DNA of 6,354 nt from Planctomycetes bacterium RBG_16_43_13. GTDB taxonomy: Bacteria; Planctomycetota; MHYJ01. The notes below the pieces were generated by a model. The model worked only from the letters and a program-made list of their open reading frames with translations, ran no database searches and had not been told where the DNA came from. Shown piece by piece: positions 1 through 5,982 of this stretch. Positions within the stretch are counted from its first letter, which is position 1. Each line of letters opens with the position of its first letter. The stretch is from the NCBI GenBank assembly GCA_001828445.1, contig MHYJ01000034.1, positions 1 to 6,354 of the forward strand, read 5' to 3'. A program made the translations under genes and the position numbers.

Positions 1-2
1 TT

Positions 3-308
3 CAAAGAAGCAATCTCTTCACATCCAATCTGGTTCTTGTAGAAACATTTAATCTCCTTTCCAGGACAATAGGTAGTAAAAGCACAACCAAATTCGGAGA
101 TGCGCTTAAAACCAATGTCTTCCTCACAGTAGAATCTATAACTCTTGTTGACTGGGAGAGAGGCTGGAAGATATTTGGCAAATACGATGATAAGGACTTT
201 TCTTTTACAGACTGTACCAGTTTTGCGCTTATGGAACGGCTCAAGGTTAAATCGGCATTTTCCTTTGACGTCCATTTCAGGCAATACGGGTTTACTGTCT
301 TCCCATAG
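3..308 (+). CDS. VapC-like PIN-domain ribonuclease, C-terminal part (5' end outside window)
   Basis: An open frame runs from the left edge to a TAG at 306-308 and gives 101 residues. It reads as the later two thirds of a VapC-type PIN protein, whose usual length is about 130-145 residues. Visible family signatures are SNLVLVETFNLL (fragment residues 8-19, acidic E14), then YDDKDFSFTDCTSFALM (61-77, acidic D70), then FDVHFRQYGF (88-97, acidic D89). These match three of the four acidic residues that bind Mg2+ in PIN nucleases; the fourth, near the N-terminus, would lie left of the window. VapC toxins are cytoplasmic ribonucleases that cleave RNA such as tRNA or rRNA and are held inactive by a VapB antitoxin encoded just upstream. 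The antitoxin gene is not visible. The visible part has no frameshift, so the gene may be intact. The family is recognised with high confidence; toxin activity is inferred. Confidence 0.88.
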   Translation, partial: QRSNLFTSNLVLVETFNLLSRTIGSKSTTKFGDALKTNVFLTVESITLVDWERGWKIFGKYDDKDFSFTDCTSFALMERLKVKSAFSFDVHFRQYGFTVFP

Positions 309-357
309 TCTTTTTTATCGGAAAGATTCTAATCCTCTTCTTGCGCTTCTATAAAAT

Positions 358-438
358 TCAGGCAGCCTTTTTCAGGAGCAGCTTCCTTCGTGCTTTTTTA
401 AAGATGAATAATATCGTTATGAGGATTATCAGAGACAT
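358..438 (-). CDS. Possible 26-residue single-pass membrane peptide
   Basis: The frame starts with ATG at 438 and ends with TGA at 358-360. It encodes MSLIILITILFIF, a continuous hydrophobic segment long enough for a short membrane span. A strongly basic tail of 13 residues follows (KKARRK, then LLLKKAA). Shine-Dalgarno-like GAGGG at 451-447 sits 8 bases before this ATG, which favours it over the in-frame ATG at 453 that would give 31 residues. It is the last frame of the minus-strand cluster behind the XRE regulator. Small peptides with one hydrophobic helix and a basic tail include type I toxins, regulators of membrane proteins, and chance frames. I recognise no family. Alternatively it is the broken C-terminal anchor of an older, longer gene. 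Confidence 0.35.
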   Translation of the reverse strand: MSLIILITILFIFKKARRKLLLKKAA

Positions 439-446
439 TGGAATGT

Positions 447-451
447 CCCTC
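447..451 (-). promoter_or_regulatory. Ribosome binding site candidate GAGGG
   Basis: GAGGG on the minus strand lies 8 bases upstream of the ATG at 438. It is the only good Shine-Dalgarno match in the minus-strand cluster and is the main reason to consider the tiny membrane peptide real. It overlaps the stop codon of the preceding tiny frame, which would allow translational coupling. Confidence 0.35.
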
Positions 452-545
452 ATTCGCAAGGGAGATAGGTTTCACCGAGAATTGCTGGGTCTTTAGTTTT
501 AAAAACAGTTTGTGCAGACCGGTCAACAAATAACTCTGTTTCCAT
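450..545 (-). CDS. Possible 31-residue hydrophilic peptide behind the XRE gene
   Basis: ATG at 545 to TGA at 450-452 gives 31 acidic, hydrophilic residues beginning METELFVDRSAQTVFKTKDP and ending LPCE. It starts 11 bases after the regulator stop codon. Its stop overlaps the next frame's first ATG at 453 as ATGA, a classic operon coupling arrangement. Against it: the only purine-rich element, GGAGAG, directly touches the ATG, which is too close for normal initiation. The frame also stays open upstream to a TAA inside the regulator's last codons. It could be a chance frame, or the extracytoplasmic part of a former small membrane protein whose anchor is now the next frame. No family recognised. 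Confidence 0.2.
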   Translation of the reverse strand: METELFVDRSAQTVFKTKDPAILGETYLPCE

Positions 546-556
546 CTCTCCATATT

Positions 557-931
557 CTATTTCTGTTTCTTTTTATAAATATCTTTCTCGATAGACATCA
601 GCGTCATATAATGGTCCGCGACATCCGGTGGAAGTGCCTTTAGGACTTTGAAGACCTCTCTGGCAGCAGGTCTTTTTATAAACTCTACATGTTCCCCTCT
701 AACCTTAGGTTCCTCTCCCTCTTTAAAGAAGTTGGACAGTGGAAGATTAAGTGCATCAGCAATAACGGAAAGTGTCTTCTGAGTAAACTTTCGTTTTCCG
801 CTCTCCAATTGGTTAATATAACCCTGCGAAAGCCCGCTCATCAGGGCAAGTTCTTCCTGGGTAAGACTTCTTTCCTGCCGTATCCGGCGGATATTCTGAC
901 CAACAATATTTTTCTGCATTTTGGTTTTCAT
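557..931 (-). CDS. XRE/Cro-family helix-turn-helix transcriptional regulator
   Basis: This 124-residue protein has a typical XRE DNA-binding domain at about residues 12-69. The motif NIRRIRQERSLTQEELA is followed by SGLSQGYINQLESGKR, with the recognition helix at about 35-43, and by TLSVIADALNLPLSNFF. After a charged linker comes a C-terminal region (about 80-124) that ends in a helical, lysine-rich tail and could serve in dimerisation; no known sensor domain is evident. Such proteins bind operators as dimers and commonly repress their own promoter and a neighbouring gene. The gene is divergent from the S8 peptidase, and symmetric half-sites lie between the two, so regulation of both is plausible but inferred. 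No clear Shine-Dalgarno precedes ATG 931 or the in-frame ATG at 919, so the exact start is uncertain by four codons. No peptidase or HipB/HigA partner domain is present. Confidence 0.9.
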   Translation of the reverse strand: MKTKMQKNIVGQNIRRIRQERSLTQEELALMSGLSQGYINQLESGKRKFTQKTLSVIADALNLPLSNFFKEGEEPKVRGEHVEFIKRPAAREVFKVLKALPPDVADHYMTLMSIEKDIYKKKQK

Positions 932-942
932 GAGAAATAATC

Positions 943-955
943 GTATAACACCTTG
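943..955 (+). promoter_or_regulatory. Candidate operator half-site, left member
   Basis: GTATAACACCTTG here matches the reverse complement of 1038-1050 (GGATAACACTTTG) at 11 of 13 positions. It lies 12-24 bases upstream of the regulator start codon, where a bound repressor could block transcription of its own gene. The core ATAACAC differs by one base from the arms of the central palindrome at 1001-1017. Confidence 0.3.
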
Positions 956-990
956 AGATTACAGACAATTACTGTGTGAAATATCTTTTA

Positions 991-1019
991 TTGAGGCGTT
1001 TATTACACTGTGATATACT
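991..1019 (+). promoter_or_regulatory. Sigma-70-type promoter candidate for the peptidase transcript
   Basis: The -35 element TTGAGG (991-996) is followed by a 17-base spacer and the -10 element TATACT (1014-1019). The -10 matches the TATAAT consensus at 5 of 6 positions and carries an upstream TG at 1011-1012, an extended -10 feature. Transcription would begin near 1026 and leave an untranslated leader of about 174 bases before the peptidase start. It is the best promoter match seen in the intergenic region. Confidence 0.45.
1001..1017. promoter_or_regulatory. Palindromic operator candidate over the -10 region
   Basis: TATTACACTGTGATATA is an odd-length dyad centred on 1009; its two 8-base arms agree at 6 of 8 positions. 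It covers the spacer and -10 of the rightward promoter, a typical repressor position. Both arms (ATTACAC, and GTGATAT on the opposite strand) resemble the half-sites at 945-951 and 1042-1048. A weaker dyad of similar type, ATTACTGTGTGAAAT, lies at 968-982. The divergent XRE protein is the obvious candidate to bind here, but this is inference. Confidence 0.35.
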
Positions 1020-1037
1020 TTGGGCTACTTTTTATAG

Positions 1038-1050
1038 CAAAGTGTTATCC
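1038..1050 (-). promoter_or_regulatory. Candidate operator half-site, right member
   Basis: This inverted partner of 943-955 matches it at 11 of 13 positions. It lies just downstream of the predicted peptidase transcription start. Together the two sites flank the central palindrome at comparable distances (about 60 bases on the left and 35 on the right, centre to centre). Confidence 0.3.
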
Positions 1051-1128
1051 AAAACAGACTAAAACATGCAGCTATTACATTCAAGAAACTGAAGTTTTGT
1101 TGGACAAATCAGGTATTAATATTGCTGG

Positions 1129-1157
1129 TTGTTATAGATGTGAATGCATTTTATAGC
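1129..1157 (+). promoter_or_regulatory. Weaker second promoter candidate before the peptidase
   Basis: TTGTTA (1129-1134), a 17-base spacer and TATAGC (1152-1157) give four of six matches in each element. It would place the transcript start near 1164 with a short leader. It is weaker than the promoter at 991-1019 and could be chance in AT-rich DNA. Its -10 is part of an 11-base direct repeat, TTTTATAGCAA, found at 1030-1040 and 1149-1159. Confidence 0.2.
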
Positions 1158-1188
1158 AATTTTGGTGACAGGTACTGCATTATAGAAT

Positions 1189-1193
1189 GGGAG
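1189..1193 (+). promoter_or_regulatory. Ribosome binding site that sets the peptidase start
   Basis: GGGAG lies 6 bases upstream of ATG 1200. Starting there places a textbook lipoprotein signal peptide exactly at the N-terminus. The frame is also open 26 codons further upstream to a TTG at 1122, but that start has no binding site and would bury the signal peptide. Confidence 0.75.
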
Positions 1194-1199
1194 TCATTC

Positions 1200-4100
1200 A
1201 TGAATTCCAGAGTTAAAAGCTTTTTCTTATGTACTGCATACCTCTTACTACTCCTTCTTGCCGGCTGTGGTAAAGGAGGGGGGTCAGGAATAAACACAAC
1301 AGACTCCGCACCGCCATCCACACCTCTGAATCTGGCTGTCACGGCTACATCCTCAAATCAGATAAATCTGTCATGGTTGGTTTCCACTGACAATATAGGG
1401 GTCTCAGGATATAAGATTTACAGGGATGGTACATATTTAAAATCTATTTCAGTTACATTAATAATTGAAAATACCATTACCTTTAGTGACACAGATTTAA
1501 CCCCTTCAACTCAATACTGCTACACCGTTACTGCCTATGATGAAGCCGGAAATGAATCAGCTAAGAGCAGCGGGAATTGTGAAACAACTCTGGCTTCCGG
1601 AACTACACTTTCTATTCCTGATGATGTAATCGCTTTAGCAGGCGATACCCAGGTAACTTTGAGTTGGAATGCAGTTCCCAACGCCACCTCTTACAACCTT
1701 TACATGGCCTCAGCATCAGGGGTGAACAAAACCACATATCTTATACTTCCAGACGGGATGAAACATATGGTAGTTTCGAGTCCATACACCCACACAAGCC
1801 TGGTTAATGGAAAGACTTATTATTTTGTGGTAACTGCAGTAAATTTATCCGGAGAGAGCAGTGAGTCTATCCAGGTATCGGCAATGCCGACCTCTTCAAA
1901 GGGTACTCTATCGGGAAAACTATTGGTGGGGCCTTCACTCAGTCAGGCGCCAAAAATATTACCTAAGACACAGGTTACAGAGGATTCTAAGGAACAACAG
2001 GCAGAATTTGTTATAGGTAAAGTCATCGTCAAATTCGTTGAGACAACCACTATTGCTGAAGGTGTAGCAAAGTTACAAGAAATATTTAATACTGAAAATC
2101 TGCAAATGAGCAGCGAGATTTCTGTGATTAATGCTACCGTGTTACAGGCAAACATCCATGATGCCTATAAGAATGGAACTCTTAGTAAGGAAGATGGAAG
2201 ACAGATGACCCTTGACCTTATTCAACAGATTCAAAGCCTACCATTTATAGAATATGCAGAACCCAGCTATATCCGTTCAGCTCAATCTATCCCTAATGAT
2301 CCTCGTTATCCTGAGCAATGGCACTATAAAACCATTGCCCTTCCCCAAGCATGGGATGATTATATAACCAAGGGGAATAGTGATGTTATTGTAGCCGTTC
2401 TGGATAACGGCATTCGACGCAATCATCCTGATCTTGAGAATAACATTCTCGATACTGGATATGACTTTGTCTCAGACCTACAAAGTGCTGCTGACAGTAG
2501 TAGTGGGATCGATTCTGATCCATCAGCCCCACCTGGCACCTTTATTTGTGATGGTAATCCTTCTCAAACTATCCACGGAACCCATGTGGCAGGTACAATT
2601 GCAGCATTGTATAACAACCGGATTGGTGTGACAGGGGTGGCCTGGAAGTCCAAGATAATGCCTGTGAGGGTATTGGGAGTTTGCCGAGGAGCTGAGGAAG
2701 ATATTCAACAGGGTCTCCTTTATGCCGCTGGTTTACCTAACAGTTCGGGGACAATACCACCACAAAAGGCCAAGATTATCAATATGAGTCTTGGGGGGCC
2801 TTCACAGAATGCAAGTACCCAAGCAATCATCAATCAGGTGGTAGCTCAAGGGGTTACCGTGATTGCAGCGGCAGGAAACGAAGCAGAACATAACAAGTTT
2901 GATCCCAAGAATCCCAATCCAATTTTGTATCCATGTGCCTACAACAATGTAATCTATGTCGGAGCGGTAGCCCCCTCATTACTATCCGGCCTGGAGAGAG
3001 CCCCATATTCTAATTACAATTCTAAGGTTGATATAGTAGCCCCCGGGGGTAATTTAGAATCCATCTTTTCCAAAAGTGGTGTACTCAGTACCGCATGGGA
3101 TGATAATTATAATCAACAAGATTATAAATCTCTGCAAGGGACTTCCATGGCCACCCCCCACGTCTCCGGTGTGGCTGCCCTCATGCTTTCCATTAACCCT
3201 TCTTTGACACCTGCACAAATCGAGCAGATTTTGAAAGATACTGCTTATGATCTTGGCCCCTCTGGCAGGGATGATAAATATGGATATGGCCTGATCAATG
3301 CCTATCATGCAGTCAGTTATGGCAATCTCTTAATAAACCCTGTATTGCAAACTCAGCCAGGAGTCCTCTATTGCACCTCTGCTGATCTCCAAGGGAATAT
3401 TTCCATCCTGAACATAGGCGGTGATAGCCTCACGATTAGCAGTGTAACAAACAGTGAAAAATCCGGCGGGAACTGGCTCACTACTTCTGTTGATAAAAAC
3501 GTCGCTCCTGCTTCTGTAACCGCAACGGTCAATTCTTCTGGGCTATTGCCTGGTGTCTATAAAGCTACTATTACCATTACCACCAGTGCAGGGGTTGAAA
3601 AGATACCAGTTATTTTTGATAACCGAATAACCCCGGACCTCGGGGTTGTGATTGTCCGGCTTGTAGATAGTCAGGGAAATCCTGTAGAGCAAACCACAAC
3701 TTCAAAGGCACAAGGCTATGCCTATCAATTTACGGACCTCACACCCGGATCCTATTATGTAGTAGCAGGTACCGACCAGGACGGAAGTGGAGCCCCTGAT
3801 AACTGGGGTGAGTTCATCGGGACATTCCCGATGTTAGGCGACTATAGTACCGTTACGGTTGAGCCTGGAAAGACAGCCAGCGGGATTGATTTCAGTTTGC
3901 AGGATATCGGGGATCTTGTCTATTTTGATGGTAATGGTCTTGGCCCGATTAGTGGCGCCCTGTTGGTGAATGTTGTTGATGAAACGGGTGAGCCGGTGGA
4001 AGGTGCCAAGGTGTATGTTGGCAATGGAAATAATACCGGCACAACAAACTATTTTGGGCGCACCTCGATCCTTGGAAACTTTATTGGGTCACAGACAGTC

Positions 4101-5105
4101 ACAGCCACTGCTCCGGGATACACAACCCATACCTACTATCAAACAAATGCATCTTATTTGACCTTTTCTTTAGATCGTATTAATCCACTAACTACAACAT
4201 TGTCTGTCACTCTAACAGGACTTTCTTCTGGTGAAGTAGGTTGTGTATGGGCAAACTCGGATCGGGAGTGTGTTACATATTCTGGGATTAACCCCATTCT
4301 CAATTTTACAGTTCCACAAGATACACCAATTACTCTATCTGCCATAGCTTATTATTATAGCAATGAGGTACCAACCAAATTTTTCCACAATCATTATAAT
4401 GACGGATTCAGCGCACCTGCATCAATTATCTCTCCATTAGGTCCTCCCCTCAGCTGGCGTTACATTCAAGAGTGGGTAAATATGCCTTCAGGAAACTTTA
4501 ATAAGACACACACAGCAGAGTGGGGAGCCTATAGCTACGCATATTTGGGACTTCATCAATCTCCTGTATGGACTGGATTCCGAACTAATTCCTATTTTAC
4601 CTTTTCATTCCTTGCCGACAGTTGGTTTGACATGTGGGTGGCTAAAACAGATGAGCCTGATTATAACGCGCTTGGAGTTTGCGTAAGTAACGGTCTTATC
4701 GAGTTATCTTGTGCTTATGCCCAGGAATCTTTTGATCAATTGCCAACATTAGCAACATATAATCTCTATGATGTCCCATATTTGTATATGCCCGCATCTA
4801 TCACCGTTTCATCGTTAACACCTACCTTCTGGTGGTCCAACACCTTCCAACCAAGTCTCCAGGAGATTATCATATCTGATCCAGCGTCAGGCTATGAATG
4901 GGCAATTGATGTGCCAGTAACCACTACAATCATCACCCTGCCTGATATACCTACAGGAGGTTTATCGAGTGGGACCACCTATGAGTGGAAGGTGTTGAAC
5001 ATGGTAGCACCGAACTTTGACTATAACAATTTTGACATGAAATATGTCATGCAGAACTTGTGGGGGCTATCGCAGTCTCAGGCTAAACGTTTTATAACAC
5101 CATGA
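1200..5105 (+). CDS. Subtilisin-like (S8) serine peptidase, multidomain lipoprotein
   Basis: A 1301-residue secreted peptidase. Residues 1-22 are a lipoprotein signal peptide with six leucines and lipobox LAG|C; Cys23 is followed by Gly-Lys, which does not suggest inner-membrane retention in a diderm. Two fibronectin type III domains follow (about 38-130 and 138-230). An inhibitor-I9-like prodomain comes next (about 270-357, ending IEYAEPSY). The S8 catalytic domain (about 366-705) has Asp402 in VAVLDNGI, His459 in HGTHVAGT, oxyanion Asn560 in AAAGNEA and Ser649 in GTSMATPHVSG. Beyond it are an Ig/BACON-like beta region (about 715-810), two carboxypeptidase-regulatory-like domains (about 814-905 and 919-994), an unclassified aromatic region with two Cys pairs (about 995-1195), and a final fibronectin-like repeat (about 1200-1290). 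The triad is complete, so an active endopeptidase at or outside the envelope is expected. The Asp motif is DNG rather than the usual DTG or DSG. Cys450, Cys495 and Cys579 may form disulfides. The natural substrate is unknown. The C-terminal domain limits are approximate. Confidence 0.93.
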   Translation: MNSRVKSFFLCTAYLLLLLLAGCGKGGGSGINTTDSAPPSTPLNLAVTATSSNQINLSWLVSTDNIGVSGYKIYRDGTYLKSISVTLIIENTITFSDTDLTPSTQYCYTVTAYDEAGNESAKSSGNCETTLASGTTLSIPDDVIALAGDTQVTLSWNAVPNATSYNLYMASASGVNKTTYLILPDGMKHMVVSSPYTHTSLVNGKTYYFVVTAVNLSGESSESIQVSAMPTSSKGTLSGKLLVGPSLSQAPKILPKTQVTEDSKEQQAEFVIGKVIVKFVETTTIAEGVAKLQEIFNTENLQMSSEISVINATVLQANIHDAYKNGTLSKEDGRQMTLDLIQQIQSLPFIEYAEPSYIRSAQSIPNDPRYPEQWHYKTIALPQAWDDYITKGNSDVIVAVLDNGIRRNHPDLENNILDTGYDFVSDLQSAADSSSGIDSDPSAPPGTFICDGNPSQTIHGTHVAGTIAALYNNRIGVTGVAWKSKIMPVRVLGVCRGAEEDIQQGLLYAAGLPNSSGTIPPQKAKIINMSLGGPSQNASTQAIINQVVAQGVTVIAAAGNEAEHNKFDPKNPNPILYPCAYNNVIYVGAVAPSLLSGLERAPYSNYNSKVDIVAPGGNLESIFSKSGVLSTAWDDNYNQQDYKSLQGTSMATPHVSGVAALMLSINPSLTPAQIEQILKDTAYDLGPSGRDDKYGYGLINAYHAVSYGNLLINPVLQTQPGVLYCTSADLQGNISILNIGGDSLTISSVTNSEKSGGNWLTTSVDKNVAPASVTATVNSSGLLPGVYKATITITTSAGVEKIPVIFDNRITPDLGVVIVRLVDSQGNPVEQTTTSKAQGYAYQFTDLTPGSYYVVAGTDQDGSGAPDNWGEFIGTFPMLGDYSTVTVEPGKTASGIDFSLQDIGDLVYFDGNGLGPISGALLVNVVDETGEPVEGAKVYVGNGNNTGTTNYFGRTSILGNFIGSQTVTATAPGYTTHTYYQTNASYLTFSLDRINPLTTTLSVTLTGLSSGEVGCVWANSDRECVTYSGINPILNFTVPQDTPITLSAIAYYYSNEVPTKFFHNHYNDGFSAPASIISPLGPPLSWRYIQEWVNMPSGNFNKTHTAEWGAYSYAYLGLHQSPVWTGFRTNSYFTFSFLADSWFDMWVAKTDEPDYNALGVCVSNGLIELSCAYAQESFDQLPTLATYNLYDVPYLYMPASITVSSLTPTFWWSNTFQPSLQEIIISDPASGYEWAIDVPVTTTIITLPDIPTGGLSSGTTYEWKVLNMVAPNFDYNNFDMKYVMQNLWGLSQSQAKRFITP

Positions 5106-5131
5106 ATTTGTATTATGGATAAAAACAGAAT

Positions 5132-5136
5132 GGAGG
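5132..5136 (+). promoter_or_regulatory. Ribosome binding site that sets the nuclease-like gene start
   Basis: GGAGG lies 5 bases before ATG 5142, near-ideal placement. Two in-frame ATGs upstream, at 5115 and 5130, lack such a site; the one at 5130 overlaps this element. The shorter protein is therefore preferred. Confidence 0.75.
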
Positions 5137-5141
5137 ACACT

Positions 5142-5693
5142 ATGTTTGATTCAGAAAAGTTTAATGGCTTCGTGAAAAAAGAGTTGGATGATCTATTGTT
5201 CAGTGATATATGGAACTACTGGATCTTTAATGAAAGTGACTTGCACTCTGCTGCATACTTTTATATCAGGGAGTATTTTTCGAGAAGAGATTCCCAGAAC
5301 GCTGATAGCATATTCGTAAGATGTGAACCAGTTATGGATGACTACACAAAACCAGACATAGTCGTATTTAAAAAATATAATCCAATCTATATTATTGAAC
5401 TCAAGATGTTTCAGAAAACAGAAACCCTTAAAGAAGATATGATAGAAAAAGATTTGGATAAGCTCAAAGCGTATATTTCAAGGTATCCGAGTATCAAATG
5501 GGGATTTTTAATTGCTGTTTATGATTCGGAAGCTATGTGGAAGCCCTCTTCCCATAAGCTGAAGAAATCAGGATACGAAAAGATTTCCGTTAGTTCAATA
5601 AATCTAAGACGCAAAGAAGATAGCGAACGACGCCGCAATAATTATGATGAATGGCGACGGCAATTTGATAAATACTTGGAAAAGCATTTTTAA
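5142..5693 (+). CDS. PD-(D/E)XK nuclease-superfamily protein, function unknown
   Basis: A 183-residue protein with no signal peptide or membrane segment, so presumably cytoplasmic. The central pattern KPDIVVFKKYNPIYIIELKM (residues 70-89) places Asp72 on one beta strand and Glu86-x-Lys88 on the next, the metal-binding D-x(n)-ExK core of PD-(D/E)XK nucleases. An acidic helix before it (Glu31, Asp33, then LHSAAYFYIREYF) could supply the extra conserved acid that many members have. A charged helical segment follows (about 91-118), then GFLIAVYDSE (about 126-135), a usual later core strand, and a very basic C-terminal tail (about 155-183) that could contact nucleic acid. The gene starts 36 bases after the peptidase stop, in the same direction and with no terminator seen between, so co-transcription is likely. 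The superfamily spans restriction enzymes, repair nucleases and defence effectors. I do not recognise the specific family, and nuclease activity is inferred from the core motif only. Confidence 0.72.
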   Translation: MFDSEKFNGFVKKELDDLLFSDIWNYWIFNESDLHSAAYFYIREYFSRRDSQNADSIFVRCEPVMDDYTKPDIVVFKKYNPIYIIELKMFQKTETLKEDMIEKDLDKLKAYISRYPSIKWGFLIAVYDSEAMWKPSSHKLKKSGYEKISVSSINLRRKEDSERRRNNYDEWRRQFDKYLEKHF

Positions 5694-5734
5694 AATTCCA
5701 TGCAGTATGGCGATGGAGACCGGCATGTTTCCAT

Positions 5735-5982
5735 TTATTTTTTCTGCTGTCTTTCCAGGAACTGCCCAATCTCTTCGAGGAAATGTCTGAAATCTTTCAG
5801 ATCGGTCTGCAGGATCTGATACAGCTCTTCATCTGTAATCTCGTGATAGAAGTGAACTATCCTGTTTCGATCACCATCCCCTCCACAAGCTTGTCCACAA
5901 GTGACCGGGATAACACACCGATATCGCCAAGCCCTCGGGCGATGTCTTTATATTCATGAGTCAGTCGAACTTTGCCAGTCTT
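5735..5982 (-). pseudogene. Broken HepT-like (HEPN/DUF86) ribonuclease toxin remnant
   Basis: Two minus-strand pieces in different frames together give the C-terminal part of a HepT protein. The first (5982 to a TAG at 5857-5859, 41 residues) contains THEYKDIARGLGDIGVLS and then SLVDKLVEGMV. The second, entered near 5869 (44 residues, TAA at 5735-5737), begins RNRIVHFYHEITDEELYQIL and ends in a helical tail. HepT toxins are about 140 residues with the active-site motif RX4-6HXY; here it is present as R-NRIV-H-F-Y, but a frameshift just before it separates it from the rest. The family usually has Met-(Ala/Val)-Gly-(Tyr/Phe)-Arg-Asn at this point, while here MV is followed by bases AT then CGA, consistent with about four lost bases. 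The N-terminal helices and a start codon are missing. HepT is normally paired with an MntA nucleotidyltransferase antitoxin encoded just upstream; none is visible. The gene is almost certainly non-functional. Confidence 0.8.

Larger units (their letters stand above)
309..556. other. Tail-to-tail intergenic stretch with two candidate tiny minus-strand frames
   Basis: This stretch lies between the PIN gene, which ends at 308 on the plus strand, and the regulator gene, which ends at 557 on the minus strand. No large gene fits on either strand. On the minus strand it holds two overlapping 31-codon frames, described separately. A short imperfect direct repeat (TTCAGGCAGC near 357 and TTCAGGAGCAGC near 373) is present. 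No GC-rich hairpin followed by a T-run was found on either strand. Confidence 0.5.

Noticed and set aside
2..244. Minus-strand open frame across the left end
   Set aside because: It is antisense to the PIN-domain reading, which carries clear conserved motifs. The minus-strand translation is low in complexity and resembles nothing known.
145..354. Plus-strand open frame overlapping the end of the PIN gene
   Set aside because: It is a different frame of the same bases; the PIN motifs are in the other frame and this translation shows no domain features.
403..553. 51-codon minus-strand frame from ATG 553, in frame with the XRE gene after its stop
   Set aside because: It has no ribosome binding site, no recognisable features, and overlaps the two other tiny frames, one of which has a better start signal.
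1122..1199. Upstream extension of the peptidase from a TTG at 1122
   Set aside because: It has no ribosome binding site and would place 26 residues before a perfect lipoprotein signal peptide. ATG 1200 with GGGAG is clearly better. The VVIDVN in this stretch looks faintly PIN-like, but no PIN gene follows.
5115..5141. Longer start for the nuclease-like gene at ATG 5115 or 5130
   Set aside because: Neither has a Shine-Dalgarno element. ATG 5142 has GGAGG at ideal spacing, and the extra residues add nothing recognisable.
5699..5727. CATGC/GCATG inverted repeat followed by a T-rich stretch after the nuclease-like gene
   Set aside because: The stem is only 5 base pairs with a 19-base loop, and the T-rich stretch is interrupted and set back. 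It is not a convincing rho-independent terminator.
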